Source of the DNA: Nocardia amamiensis
GTDB lineage: Bacteria > Actinomycetota > Actinomycetes > Mycobacteriales > Mycobacteriaceae
Length of the DNA stretch: 64,000 nucleotides
Reading direction: 5' to 3'
NCBI RefSeq assembly: GCF_015477605.1
Contig: NZ_JADLQX010000006.1
Span: forward strand, 186,001 to 250,000
This document shows positions 8,341 through 16,536 of the stretch, one piece after another. Made by a program: the position numbers and the translations under genes. The notes under the pieces are model-generated. The model worked only from the letters and a program-made list of their open reading frames with translations, did no database searches and was not told where the DNA came from. Position 1 is the stretch's first letter, and every line of letters starts with the position of its first letter.

Positions 8341-9201
8341 CTACGCGTCGACGAAGAGATCGTTGGCGAGCGTGCCGGTGCCCGGTACGACGCGGTAACG
8401 GTCCAGGTCGGTGACACCATGGGAAGCGAGGACATCCTCATCCAAGAGCAGTTGACCGGTGTAGGTCGCAGCGGGGCTGGTCACCACCAACAGAGCGGCA
8501 TCGGCGCAGATGTGGGCGGTCCGGGACGCCGCGACGGCTTCCGCGCCGCCGAGCAGATTGCGTACCGCCGCGGTGTCGATCTTCGTCCGGGGCCACAGCG
8601 AGTTCACTGCGATACCAAACGGGCGGAACTCATGCGCCAAGCCGATGGAAGCAAGGCTGACGCCATATTTGGAGATGGTGTAAGCGACGCCGTTGCCGAT
8701 GTGGTCGGGGTTCATGTTGAGCGGTGGGGAGAGCGTGAGGATGTGTGGGTTGCGCCCGCCCCGAGCCGAGGCGCGCAGATGCGGGAGCGCCAGCTTGGAC
8801 AGCAGGAACGGGGCGCGGAGGTTGACGGCCTGCATGTGGTCGTAGCGGCGCATGCCGATCTGCTCGGCGCCGGTGAGATCGACCGATCCGGCGTTGTTGA
8901 CCAGGATGTCGATGCCGCCGAACCGCTCGACGATCTGATCGACCGCATCGGCCAGCGCCTTGTCGTCGCGCACATCCGCTACCAGGGGCAGCACGTCGCC
9001 GCCTGCGGCTTCCGCTTCAGCGGCCGCGGTGTGGATCGTGCCGGGCAGTTTGGGGTGCGGCTCCTGGGTTCGGGCGATCATCGCGACGTTCGCGCCCTCC
9101 GCCGCGAATCTGATCGCGATCGCCCGGCCGATCCCACGGCTGGCCCCGGTGATGATCGCGGTACGGCCCGCTAGCGGCCCGATCGGCTCTGTCGATGCCA
9201 T
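8341..9201 (-). CDS. Short-chain dehydrogenase/reductase, HSDL2-like
   Basis: A 286-residue classical SDR. The cofactor motif TGASRGIG is at about 18-25, NNAG at about 106-109, and the active site is formed by Ser in LTLSPPLNM with YTISK. The NILVNNAG...LSPPLN...YTISKYG pattern and the C-terminal DVLASHGV/DLDRY tail resemble the HSDL2/citronellol dehydrogenase branch, which handles branched or fatty acyl intermediates. The substrate is uncertain. It is transcribed alone, divergent from the LLM oxidoreductase. Confidence 0.85.
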   Translation of the reverse strand: MASTEPIGPLAGRTAIITGASRGIGRAIAIRFAAEGANVAMIARTQEPHPKLPGTIHTAAAEAEAAGGDVLPLVADVRDDKALADAVDQIVERFGGIDILVNNAGSVDLTGAEQIGMRRYDHMQAVNLRAPFLLSKLALPHLRASARGGRNPHILTLSPPLNMNPDHIGNGVAYTISKYGVSLASIGLAHEFRPFGIAVNSLWPRTKIDTAAVRNLLGGAEAVAASRTAHICADAALLVVTSPAATYTGQLLLDEDVLASHGVTDLDRYRVVPGTGTLANDLFVDA

Positions 9202-9396
9202 GTTCCCACTCCTAGTCCTGGCCGCCGCGATACCACCTTGGCGTGGCTCGGCAACTCGTTGCCCGAGCCTATCCGCCCGTGGTCACGGACCGCAGCACCG
9301 AAAAATCTCAAAAATCGTTTATGTCCAGGGGATTGACACCGGCACCAGCAGACGAATATGCCTGCGCCGGCCCGTTGTGGCGGGTAGGAATGTCGG

Positions 9397-10260
9397 GTGA
9401 CTGTTCTCGGTGCTGTGTTCCGTCCGCAAAATCCGCCCGAGTCGCTCCGCGAGGCGGTTCGGGTCGCCGAGGCGACGGGGCTGGAGGAGCTGTGGCTGTG
9501 GGAGGACTGCTTCCTGGAGAGCGGAATCGCCACTGCCGCGGCGGCGCTCGCGTGGACCGACCGGGTGCGGGTCGGCATCGGGCTGCTGCCGGTGCCGTTG
9601 CGCAACGTCGCGCTCACCGCCATGGAGGCCGCGACGCTCTACCGGCTGTTCCCCGACCGGCTGATCCTCGGTATCGGGCATGGTGTGCAGACCTGGATGG
9701 AGCAGGTCGGCGCGCGCGTCGAGTCGCCGGTGACGCTGCTCAGCGAGCATTTGGGCGCGCTGCGTGCGCTGCTGGCCGGTGAGCGGGTCACCACATCCGG
9801 CCGCTACGTGCACCTCGACGATGTGGCACTGGACTGGCCGCCCGCGGCGCCGCCGAAGGTCTACGCGGGCGCGCGCGGTCCGCGCTCGATCCGGCTGTGC
9901 GGCGAGCACGCCGACGGCACACTGCTGGATTCGATCACCGACGCCGACGGCGTCCGCGTTGCCCGCAAGCTGATCGATGAGGGGCGCGCCGCCGCGGGCC
10001 GGACCGACCGCCACCACATCGTGGCGAATCTGCTCGCGGTCACCGGCCCCGACGCCGCGGGCCGCCTCGCAGCCGAACGCACTCCTGCTCACGCGCCCGG
10101 TGCGGGCGTCGCAGGTGACGCGCACGCTGTCGCCGAAGCCGTTGTCCGATTGGCCGAGGCAGGTGCGGACACCGTCGTCTTGCAGACCACCGCCGACGAT
10201 CCGGACACCGCCGCGTTCCTGCGCTTCGTGGCCGAGGAGGTACGGCCACTGGTCTCCTGA
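9397..10260 (+). CDS. LLM-class flavin/F420-dependent oxidoreductase
   Basis: A 287-residue bacterial-luciferase-like TIM-barrel oxidoreductase. Typical segments are LWLWEDCF near the N-terminus, RVRVGIGLLPVPLRN, LILGIGHGVQTWMEQVG and PPKVYAGARGP. The pattern fits the F420-dependent subgroup common in actinobacteria; the substrate cannot be told. A GTG start gives the family N-terminus VTVLGAVFRPQNPPE. It converges on the PPK2 gene with a 7-base gap. Confidence 0.87.
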   Translation: MTVLGAVFRPQNPPESLREAVRVAEATGLEELWLWEDCFLESGIATAAAALAWTDRVRVGIGLLPVPLRNVALTAMEAATLYRLFPDRLILGIGHGVQTWMEQVGARVESPVTLLSEHLGALRALLAGERVTTSGRYVHLDDVALDWPPAAPPKVYAGARGPRSIRLCGEHADGTLLDSITDADGVRVARKLIDEGRAAAGRTDRHHIVANLLAVTGPDAAGRLAAERTPAHAPGAGVAGDAHAVAEAVVRLAEAGADTVVLQTTADDPDTAAFLRFVAEEVRPLVS

Positions 10261-10267
10261 GCGGGCA

Positions 10268-11113
10268 CTACGCCCGCGCGAGGCGCCGTTTCTGCTCCTC
10301 GACGTCGAATTGAGCTGCGGGCCAGTCGAGTTCCAGCCGCTCCAGCGCGTCGATGAGCAGTTCGGTGACCGCGAGACGGGAGAACCATTTGCGATCGGCG
10401 GGCAGCACGTACCACGGCGCGTATTCGGTGCAGGTACGGTCCAGCATCGCCTGGTATGCCTGTTGGTAGGCGGGCCAGTGCGCACGTTCGTCGATGTCGG
10501 CGGGATTGAACTTCCAGTATTTGTCCGGGCGCTCCAAGCGCTCGGCGAGCCGCTTCTTCTGTTCGTCGAGGGAGACGAACATGGCGATCTTCACCAGCGT
10601 GGTGCCCTCGTCGACCAGTTCACGCTCGAAGGCGTTGATCTCGTCGTAGCGCGGTTCCCATTCCGTGGGCGGCACCAGGTTGTGCACCCGCACCACCAGC
10701 ACGTCCTCGTAGTGCGAGCGATCGAATACGCCGAGCTGGCCGCCGCGTGGCAGCGCCTTGCGGATGCGCCACAGATAGTGATGGCGCAGCTCCTCCCGAG
10801 TCGGCACGCCGAACGCCGTGTGGTCGACGCCCTGGGGGTCGACCGAGCCGATGACGTGCCGGACGATGCCGCCCTTGCCCGCGGTGTCCATCCCTTGCAA
10901 CACCAGCAGCACGCTGCGCTTGTCGCCGGAGCGGCCGTTCGCGTACAGCTTCTCCTGCAGTTCCGACAGCACTTGGCTTCGTTCCACGAGCAACTCGAGG
11001 CCCGCCTCCTTGTCGCCGGTGAATCCCGGCCGCGCTGACGTGTCGAGCTCGGCGATCTGCAATCCATCGGCTTTCAGGGCCTCGGTAGCCGCCACCGTCC
11101 ACTGCTTGGCCAT
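10268..11113 (-). CDS. ppk2: Polyphosphate kinase 2
   Basis: A 281-residue cytosolic PPK2 (class I) that transfers phosphate between polyphosphate and nucleoside diphosphates, usually making GTP/ATP from polyphosphate. The P-loop GMDTAGKGG is at 74-82, the Walker B segment DRSHYEDVLVVRVHN at about 130-145, and the WEPRYDEINAFERELVDEG and KYWKFNPADIDER segments are typical. Length matches M. tuberculosis PPK2 (Rv3232c). It adds to the polyphosphate theme with the exopolyphosphatase gene at 45.3 kb. Confidence 0.95.
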   Translation of the reverse strand: MAKQWTVAATEALKADGLQIAELDTSARPGFTGDKEAGLELLVERSQVLSELQEKLYANGRSGDKRSVLLVLQGMDTAGKGGIVRHVIGSVDPQGVDHTAFGVPTREELRHHYLWRIRKALPRGGQLGVFDRSHYEDVLVVRVHNLVPPTEWEPRYDEINAFERELVDEGTTLVKIAMFVSLDEQKKRLAERLERPDKYWKFNPADIDERAHWPAYQQAYQAMLDRTCTEYAPWYVLPADRKWFSRLAVTELLIDALERLELDWPAAQFDVEEQKRRLARA

Positions 11114-11212
11114 GACCTACAGCTAACCACGCCATTGCAGCCGATCAAGCCATAAGTGAGCACCGGAGTTCGTCCCTCGCCGGGCCCGCGGCAACACGAC
11201 AGCGTCCGCCCT

Positions 11213-11938
11213 TCAGACGTGCGCCAAGCGCAGCAATTGAGCGGCGAACTCCTCATCCGACACCGGGGCGAGGATCAGGTCGTGTGCGGTGGTGAGCAGG
11301 TAGCGGCCGTCGCCGGTGAAGTCCAGCCAGGTGCGGTGACGCGTGGGCGGGGACATGGGATTGTCCGGCTGCACCGTCACGGTGATGAAGCCGCGTCCGT
11401 CGACCGGTTTGCGCAGCGTCTGGCGGAATCGTGCCGCGCCGCGGTGGCCGTTGGTGACGAATGGCTCAGTGCGATCAGGACTCAGCACCGCGTCTTGCGG
11501 CTCGCGCATCGGGGCGAGCTTGCCCGCCCGCGCGGAGCCGATGATCTGCACCAGGCGTTCTCCCACAGCGCGGGCATGACACATCAGCACGGTCACTTTC
11601 TCCGGCGAGGCCACCAGGATGCCCGCGTGGTTGTGCACCACCGCGGCGAAGGCGAGAATCCGTTCGACTTGCGTGGCGTTCCCGTCTCGCGAGAGGGCGC
11701 CCCGTTCGCCGGAGACGGTGATGGTGGTCGCGTCGTTGCGCGCACACAGCATCAGCGCGGCGGCCAGGTCGGGGTCGGCTTGACGGGCGAAACGCTGCGG
11801 CAAGCGCAGTGCGCGATACTCGGACTCCGTGCGCACGGTGGCCGCGGGAACCATGTTGACCGGGTAGGGCCTGCGGTCCAGGCTTGTTTCGTTCGCCCAG
11901 ACATGCGTGAATTCGTCTGGCGTGAGCACCCATTTCAC
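11213..11938 (-). CDS. ESX secretion-associated protein EspG
   Basis: A 241-residue EspG-family chaperone, which binds PE/PPE-type substrates in the cytosol and delivers them to a type VII secretion system. The family opening W-x-L-x-x-x-E-F-x-x-x-W is present (MKWVLTPDEFTHVWANE), and the C-terminal FTGDGRYLLTTAHDLILAPV segment fits the fold. It starts with a GTG overlapping the stop of the upstream PPE-like gene (GTGA), so chaperone and substrate are made together. No ESX core genes (eccB-eccE, mycP) lie in the window. Confidence 0.85.
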   Translation of the reverse strand: MKWVLTPDEFTHVWANETSLDRRPYPVNMVPAATVRTESEYRALRLPQRFARQADPDLAAALMLCARNDATTITVSGERGALSRDGNATQVERILAFAAVVHNHAGILVASPEKVTVLMCHARAVGERLVQIIGSARAGKLAPMREPQDAVLSPDRTEPFVTNGHRGAARFRQTLRKPVDGRGFITVTVQPDNPMSPPTRHRTWLDFTGDGRYLLTTAHDLILAPVSDEEFAAQLLRLAHV

Positions 11939-12600
11939 CGCGCGCCGCCTCCGCGGACGGTGCTGGGATCAGCGGGGGTGGGATTGCTCGCCGCCGAAGG
12001 CTCCTGCGGCCGGGGGAACTGCGGAACGCGGTCGCCGGTGGCGGGCATGGTCGGGGTGTAGACGTAAGTCATCGTGTCCCGGACATCCGCCTCGATGTCT
12101 GCCGCCGCACTATCGTGTTCCATCCTACGTTTTCCACCGTAAACCGCTTCGGCGGCCGGGTCGGCCAGCGGCTCGTACCGCTGGGGCGGCGTGATCGCAC
12201 CCCGGACCGTTTGCGCGGCATCGCTATTCAACTCCATCAGCCGCGCGACCGCCCGGCACACATCGTGCGCCTCGCCGCCCGCGCGGACGAACTCCCTGGT
12301 CGCGGTCACCGCGGCATCGGCGGCGCGGCCGGACCAGCGCGCGAACTCGCGGTTGGCGGCATCGGAAAAGGCTTGGAACGCTTCGGCAACCGCCGTGGCG
12401 TTGGCATGCCATGCCGCGGCCGTCCGGCCGAGCGCCGCCGGGTCGAGCGCCTCGTGCACCAGGTCCCAGATCTGCTGGTGGGTGTAGGCGCCGAACAGTT
12501 CCCGGTCCGGCGCGTAGGCGGGATCCGTTGCCCCGCCGTCGAATTCGGACAGTTGCCGCCGGATTCCGTCGGCGGCCGCGCGTGCCGCGGAGTCTGCCAT
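11935..12600 (-). CDS. PPE/WXG-like type VII secretion substrate
   Basis: A 221-residue, mostly helical protein. Residues about 45-125 resemble the WXG/PPE helical hairpin (AAAWHANATAVAEAFQAFSD, then FARWSGRAADAA). A low-complexity proline-rich tail closes it (PRPQEPSAASNPTPADPS). It is probably an ESX substrate that pairs with the small WXG-like protein encoded just upstream and is bound by the EspG downstream. ATG 12600 follows GGGGGAGG. The reading up to 12630 lacks a ribosome-binding site. Confidence 0.72.
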   Translation of the reverse strand: MADSAARAAADGIRRQLSEFDGGATDPAYAPDRELFGAYTHQQIWDLVHEALDPAALGRTAAAWHANATAVAEAFQAFSDAANREFARWSGRAADAAVTATREFVRAGGEAHDVCRAVARLMELNSDAAQTVRGAITPPQRYEPLADPAAEAVYGGKRRMEHDSAAADIEADVRDTMTYVYTPTMPATGDRVPQFPRPQEPSAASNPTPADPSTVRGGGAR

Positions 12601-12640
12601 GATCCTCCCCCTCAGTCGGTCCGGACGCACCAGCGCGGGC

Positions 12641-13033
12641 TCACCGGGGCTCCAGGTACTCGGTGATCAACCGCAGCGCGGCCTGATTCGCCGCCTCGGC
12701 GTCGGCCAGCCGGTTCGCCGCCGCCAAGTATGCGGCTTTGAACAGCAGCGCCGTTTCCTGGAACGCCGCCAGGGTGTCCAGGTACTGCCTGCCTTTGTCG
12801 GCGAAGCCGCGAGTGAGGGCTTGTCCGGTCGACAGGTCCGGGAAGCCGGCTACGTCCGTGACGAGCTGCCCGTCGTCCATGGCACGACGCAGATCGTCCA
12901 CCAGCTTGTCGCATGCGGCGGCGAGATTCTCGGCGACCGCGGTGTCCAGCTCGAATGGTTCGCCCCCGCCCTCGCCGATGGCCGCCGCGTACAGCTTTCG
13001 CGCCGTCCCTTGTCCGGTATCGGGTACTGCCAT
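12641..13033 (-). CDS. Small WXG100-superfamily-like protein
   Basis: A 130-residue, almost entirely helical protein with two long helices (ELDTAVAENLAAACDKLVDD and the Ala-rich FKAAYLAAANRLADAEAANQ stretch) separated by a turn. It lacks an exact Trp-X-Gly but has the size, position and composition of an ESX type VII partner protein. It is the first gene of the three-gene unit with the PPE-like and EspG genes, and is divergent from a GntR regulator. Function is inferred from context. Confidence 0.65.
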   Translation of the reverse strand: MAVPDTGQGTARKLYAAAIGEGGGEPFELDTAVAENLAAACDKLVDDLRRAMDDGQLVTDVAGFPDLSTGQALTRGFADKGRQYLDTLAAFQETALLFKAAYLAAANRLADAEAANQAALRLITEYLEPR

Positions 13034-13192
13034 CAGGAAGCCCCCTTCCGCTCGGTCCTGTCCGTACCGCGCTGTACTGGATTCGCACTCTACCGCCAGG
13101 TATCGCGGCGCGGACCGCCTCGGTGGGCGCTCCCGGACTTCCGAAGGACCCGTTGTTAGACTGGACAATGGTTCGCGGGGCAGGGGAGGCGA

Positions 13193-13939
13193 ATGATGGC
13201 CGAAATCGACGACGAACTCCCGAAATACCTGCAGATCTCGGCGCATCTGCGTGAGCTCATCGAGCGCGGCGAGCTGGCTCCCGGCGCCGAGGTGCCCTCC
13301 GAGCGGGAACTCGCCGCCCAATGGAAGGTCGCCCGGCCTACCGCGGCGAAGGCGCTGAACACGTTGCGCCAGCAGGGAATCGTCCGGTCCCGCCGCGGGT
13401 CGGGCACGTATGTGACCGATCGGCGGGCCCTGATGCGGGAGAACGCGCCGCGATACGGACCGCCGTTCGCCGAGGACGACTCGGTGACGGTGCTGGAAGC
13501 GGCGGTGGTCACGGCGCCGCGGGAGGTCGCGGATGAGCTCGGCCCGTCCTGCGTGCGTGCTGTGATGCGAAAAGAATTGAGCATCAACACTCATGGCTCG
13601 GTAACGCTGACGACCTCTTGGTATCCCCACGAATTCGCCGAATCCACCGCTGGATTGCTCACCCGCGAGCGCCTGCCCGGCAGGGGCCTGCGCTACCTGG
13701 AATCCGCCGTCGGACGCGGTACCGCGGTCGTACGCGAGCGCATCGGCGCCCGCCTCGCCACTGGCGACGAGCGCCGTCATCTGGCGCTGTCGTCTCCGGC
13801 CGCGGTGCTGGTCGTCCACCGCACCTGTCTCGACGCCGACGGCCGCGCCCTGGAGTTCTGCGCGGCCGTCCACCCGCCCGGCCGGTGGATTCTCCAACAG
13901 GAGTATTCCACCAGCTCAGCGGCCGATTTCCGCCGTTGA
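13193..13939 (+). CDS. GntR-family regulator, HutC/UTRA type
   Basis: A 248-residue regulator. The winged HTH is at about 10-75 (SERELAAQWKVARPTAAKAL, then RRGSGTYVTD) and a UTRA ligand-binding domain follows (about 95-240). UTRA domains usually bind small metabolites such as sugars or amino acid derivatives. It is divergent from the WXG/PPE/EspG genes. An ACTGG-N6-CCAGT palindrome, as used by HutC/DasR-type regulators, overlaps a promoter at its 3' end. ATG 13193 lies behind GGGGAGG; a second ATG follows at once. Confidence 0.88.
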   Translation: MMAEIDDELPKYLQISAHLRELIERGELAPGAEVPSERELAAQWKVARPTAAKALNTLRQQGIVRSRRGSGTYVTDRRALMRENAPRYGPPFAEDDSVTVLEAAVVTAPREVADELGPSCVRAVMRKELSINTHGSVTLTTSWYPHEFAESTAGLLTRERLPGRGLRYLESAVGRGTAVVRERIGARLATGDERRHLALSSPAAVLVVHRTCLDADGRALEFCAAVHPPGRWILQQEYSTSSAADFRR

Positions 13940-13971
13940 CACCCCTTGCGTGCAACTGGCATAGTCCAGTT
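13936..13971 (+). promoter_or_regulatory. Promoter with overlapping HutC-type operator
   Basis: A consensus -35 TTGACA at 13936-13941 overlaps the gntR stop codon. An 18-base spacer leads to CATAGT at 13960-13965 as -10. The -10 is embedded in the palindrome AACTGGCATAGTCCAGTT (13954-13971), i.e. ACTGG-N6-CCAGT, close to the operator of HutC/DasR-type GntR proteins. A bound repressor would exclude RNA polymerase from this promoter, which drives the small gene at 14001. Confidence 0.65.
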
Positions 13972-14000
13972 ATCGGAAGCGTCGAAGGGTGGGAGTTGCG

Positions 14001-14189
14001 ATGTCCGATCAGTTGACCATCGGTGGCTGGGTGATCGTGGGGGAGCATTGCTCGGTCCGGTTGGCTCCGCTACCCCGCGACAACTACCTCGCCTTCGTCT
14101 TCGAAAGCAGCGGAACGGAATTCGAGCTGGCGCTCGCTCCCGCCATCCTCCACCGCATGGTGGATCTCGGTACCCCGCCCGCACCCTGA
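14001..14189 (+). CDS. Small hypothetical protein
   Basis: A 62-residue soluble protein (MSDQLTIGGWVIVGEHCSVR...) with a predicted beta-rich pattern and no signal peptide. A GGGTGGGAG sequence precedes the ATG. It is controlled by the promoter/operator at 13936-13971, so is probably a target of the GntR regulator. I do not recognise the family. Confidence 0.6.
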   Translation: MSDQLTIGGWVIVGEHCSVRLAPLPRDNYLAFVFESSGTEFELALAPAILHRMVDLGTPPAP

Positions 14190-14199
14190 CCCGGAAGGG

Positions 14200-14571
14200 G
14201 TGTGCCGACCGCCCATTGCGGCCGGGCCGGTCGCAGCTCTGCGGTCGTTTGCGGACATGTGGCGAAAAGTGCTGATCGACAGCGATTTCCAGGTCGGCTG
14301 CCCGGTATTGGCGGTCGCCATCGAAGATCCCGTCGACGACGACCGGCCGCAGCGCGCCGCCGCGGCCGCGTTCGAGAACTGGACCGCGTTGCTGGCAGGA
14401 TCGCTGCGCGACCATGGCGCCGGTGATGTCGATGCCGAGCAGACCGCCACGGTTATCGTGGCCGCGGTGGAGGGCACGGTGGCGATGTGCGGGGTCGAAC
14501 ACAGCACCCGCGCGCTCGACCAGACCGTGGACAAGCTCGAGGTCCTCGTCCGGTCCGTCACCACGAACTGA
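14200..14571 (+). pseudogene. TetR regulator lacking its DNA-binding domain
   Basis: The 123 codons encode the C-terminal ligand-binding domain typical of LmrA/YxaF-type TetR proteins: FADMWRKVLIDSDFQVGCPV, then AAAAAFENWTALLAGSL and VDAEQTATVIVAAVEGTVAM. The roughly 70-residue HTH that should precede it is missing; the small protein gene occupies that place. It is most likely a deletion remnant, though the open frame is intact and could still be translated. Confidence 0.65.
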
Positions 14572-14605
14572 ACACTTTCGGGGAGCGTTCAGCCCGCGGT
14601 CGAAA

Positions 14606-15238
14606 CTATGCGGGTTTCGTCGCGCTGACGTACTGCAACATCCGATGGATGCGCTGGTCGATCTCCACAAGGCCGTTGTCGGCGAAAAGGGTGGGGAAGG
14701 TCTTGGCGTCGAAGACGCGCAGACCGCTCCAACCGCCGATAACGCGGCTCATATCGCCGATGGGATTGTCGGCACGGTGGCTGGTGGTGATGGCGATCCG
14801 GCCGCCGGGCGCCAAGACCCGGATCATCTCGCGGGCCGCGGTGAGCGGGTCCGGAATCAGGTATAGAGCGCCGAAACAACAGACAGCGTCGAATGTTTCG
14901 TCGGCGAATGGGAGAGTGCGCGCGTCGCCGCGCAGATAGCCCACGCGAGGTCCGGCGTTGTCGGCCACGGCGCGCGCCAGCATCGGCGCGGAATAGTCCA
15001 CGCCGACCGCGTAGCCGTCACCGGACAGCGCTTTGCTCAGGTACTTGGTGAAATTGCCCGGCCCGCAAGCAATATCGAGCACTTTCTGCGGGCCGCGCAG
15101 CCGAAGCGTGGCGACCGCGTCGCGCCGGTCCGCCGCCGTGGTGCGGCCGCTGGCGAGATAGAACACGGTCGGCCGCCAGGCCCGTTCGTACACCGCGGCC
15201 AAGGCCGGAGCGTTCATGGTCTTGCGAGCGAGATTCAC
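14606..15238 (-). CDS. SAM-dependent class I methyltransferase
   Basis: A 210-residue Methyltransf_11-type enzyme. Motif I VLDIACGPGNFT is at about 53-64, the acidic loop GVDYSAPML follows, then LRGDARTLPFADETFDAVCC and IRVLAPGGRIAI. The substrate is unknown. A GTG start at 15238 gives an extra MNLARKT; an ATG at 15217 is also possible. It lies 12 bases downstream of, and on the same strand as, the trans-acting enoyl reductase-like gene, so they may share a lipid-modification role. Confidence 0.85.
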   Translation of the reverse strand: MNLARKTMNAPALAAVYERAWRPTVFYLASGRTTAADRRDAVATLRLRGPQKVLDIACGPGNFTKYLSKALSGDGYAVGVDYSAPMLARAVADNAGPRVGYLRGDARTLPFADETFDAVCCFGALYLIPDPLTAAREMIRVLAPGGRIAITTSHRADNPIGDMSRVIGGWSGLRVFDAKTFPTLFADNGLVEIDQRIHRMLQYVSATKPA

Positions 15239-15250
15239 CGAGAATGTGCC

Positions 15251-16501
15251 TCAGGCGCGGTCGACTGTGATGGTCATGCCCGCCGCACGCAGCCGATCGG
15301 CGAGCGCGTCGCCCATCGCGGCGGCGGGGGTGAGAATGCCCGCGAGGTCGGGTTGCTTGTCGCCGTCGAACGCCAGGCACAGGCCGCTCTCGCCGAGCAG
15401 GACCGCGGTGGCCTGGTATCCAGGGTCGCCGGTGCCGGCGAAGGTCGCCACGTATTTCGTGCCGGAGGTGGTGTGCGCGAACGTCTTCATGGTGAACCAG
15501 CCGCTGGCCCGGGCTTCTTCGCTCGGTCCTGTCCCCGGCTCGGGCAGCACCCGGTCGAGCACCTTGCGGCCCGCGGAGGACCGCGACAGCAGTGCGCCTA
15601 CGGTCATGGCGGCCACGATGCCACCTGCCATACCCGCGGCGATGAGCGGCGCCAGCCGCGACCTGCCCGCGTTCATCACCTCGCGGTAGCGGAAATTCTT
15701 GCCGTACACCCAGCCGAGCAGCCCGTTGGTGCGGCGCACGACCTTCGTGTTGTGCGCCGCCATGACGAACGTGCTCACCCAGCCGTCCAGGCTCGGATCG
15801 ATCGCGCTCGCCCGGGACAGCGCCTGATCGGATTGGCGGCCGACGTCGGGGTCCCGCGACTTGTCCGGGCTGAGCGAATACGGGTGGGACAGCACCTTGC
15901 CCTTGGCCGGGTCGGCGGCGATCGCCTCCATCATCGCGCGTCCGGAATCGATGGTGCCGCCGCTGGCGCCGCCCTTGAGCGAGGCGACGGTCGTGGTGTC
16001 GACCAGCTCACCGGTGTTGTCCTCGACCGAGCGGCGGTAGAGCTGGTACACGTTGATGTCGGACGGAATCGAATCGTAGCCACAGGAATTCACGATCTTC
16101 GCGCCGGTCGCGGCGGCCTGGTCGTGGTAGGCGTCGATGGCGTCGCGAATGAACAGCGGCTCACCGGTGAGATCGGCATAGTGGGTTCCGGCCTTGGCGC
16201 ACGCCGCGACCAGCGGCATCCCGTAGCGCAGGTACGGACCCACGGTGGTGACCACCACCTTGGTCCGCGCGGCCAGCTCGTCCAGCGCGGTCTGGTCGGT
16301 CGAGTCGGCGACCACCAGGCCCCAATCGGCGGCCTTCGGCCCGAGTCCAGCACGCACGGAGGTCAGCTTGTCCAGCGACCGCCCGGCCAGTGCGACGCGA
16401 GCGGACTCCGGTGCGGCGCCTGCGAGGTACTCCGCGGTCAGCTTGCCGACGAAGCCGGTCGCGCCGAAGAGGACTAGGTCGAATTCCCGTGCGTCTGCCA
16501 T
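15251..16501 (-). CDS. Saccharopine dehydrogenase-like / trans-acting enoyl reductase family protein
   Basis: A 416-residue protein of the family that includes mycobacterial trans-acting enoyl reductase Rv2953 and Rv2449c. It has an N-terminal Rossmann fold (DLVLFGATGFVGKLTAEYL) and the family motifs VGPYLRYGMPLVAACAKAGT, HYADLTGE and VNSCGYDSIPSD. A membrane-associated hydrophobic segment is near 300-325. In mycobacteria such enzymes reduce a double bond during complex lipid synthesis; here the substrate is unknown. The ATG at 16501 gives the standard N-terminus MADAREFDLV. Confidence 0.88.
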   Translation of the reverse strand: MADAREFDLVLFGATGFVGKLTAEYLAGAAPESARVALAGRSLDKLTSVRAGLGPKAADWGLVVADSTDQTALDELAARTKVVVTTVGPYLRYGMPLVAACAKAGTHYADLTGEPLFIRDAIDAYHDQAAATGAKIVNSCGYDSIPSDINVYQLYRRSVEDNTGELVDTTTVASLKGGASGGTIDSGRAMMEAIAADPAKGKVLSHPYSLSPDKSRDPDVGRQSDQALSRASAIDPSLDGWVSTFVMAAHNTKVVRRTNGLLGWVYGKNFRYREVMNAGRSRLAPLIAAGMAGGIVAAMTVGALLSRSSAGRKVLDRVLPEPGTGPSEEARASGWFTMKTFAHTTSGTKYVATFAGTGDPGYQATAVLLGESGLCLAFDGDKQPDLAGILTPAAAMGDALADRLRAAGMTITVDRA

Positions 16502-16536
16502 GGTCTTCCGTTCTGGGTCGGGTCGCCGGTCGGCGG

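Noticed and set aside
9300..9320. A-rich AAATCTCAAAAATCG stretch as a terminator or AT-rich island
   Set aside because: No stem precedes it, and it lies between divergent genes, so it is more likely part of a promoter region.
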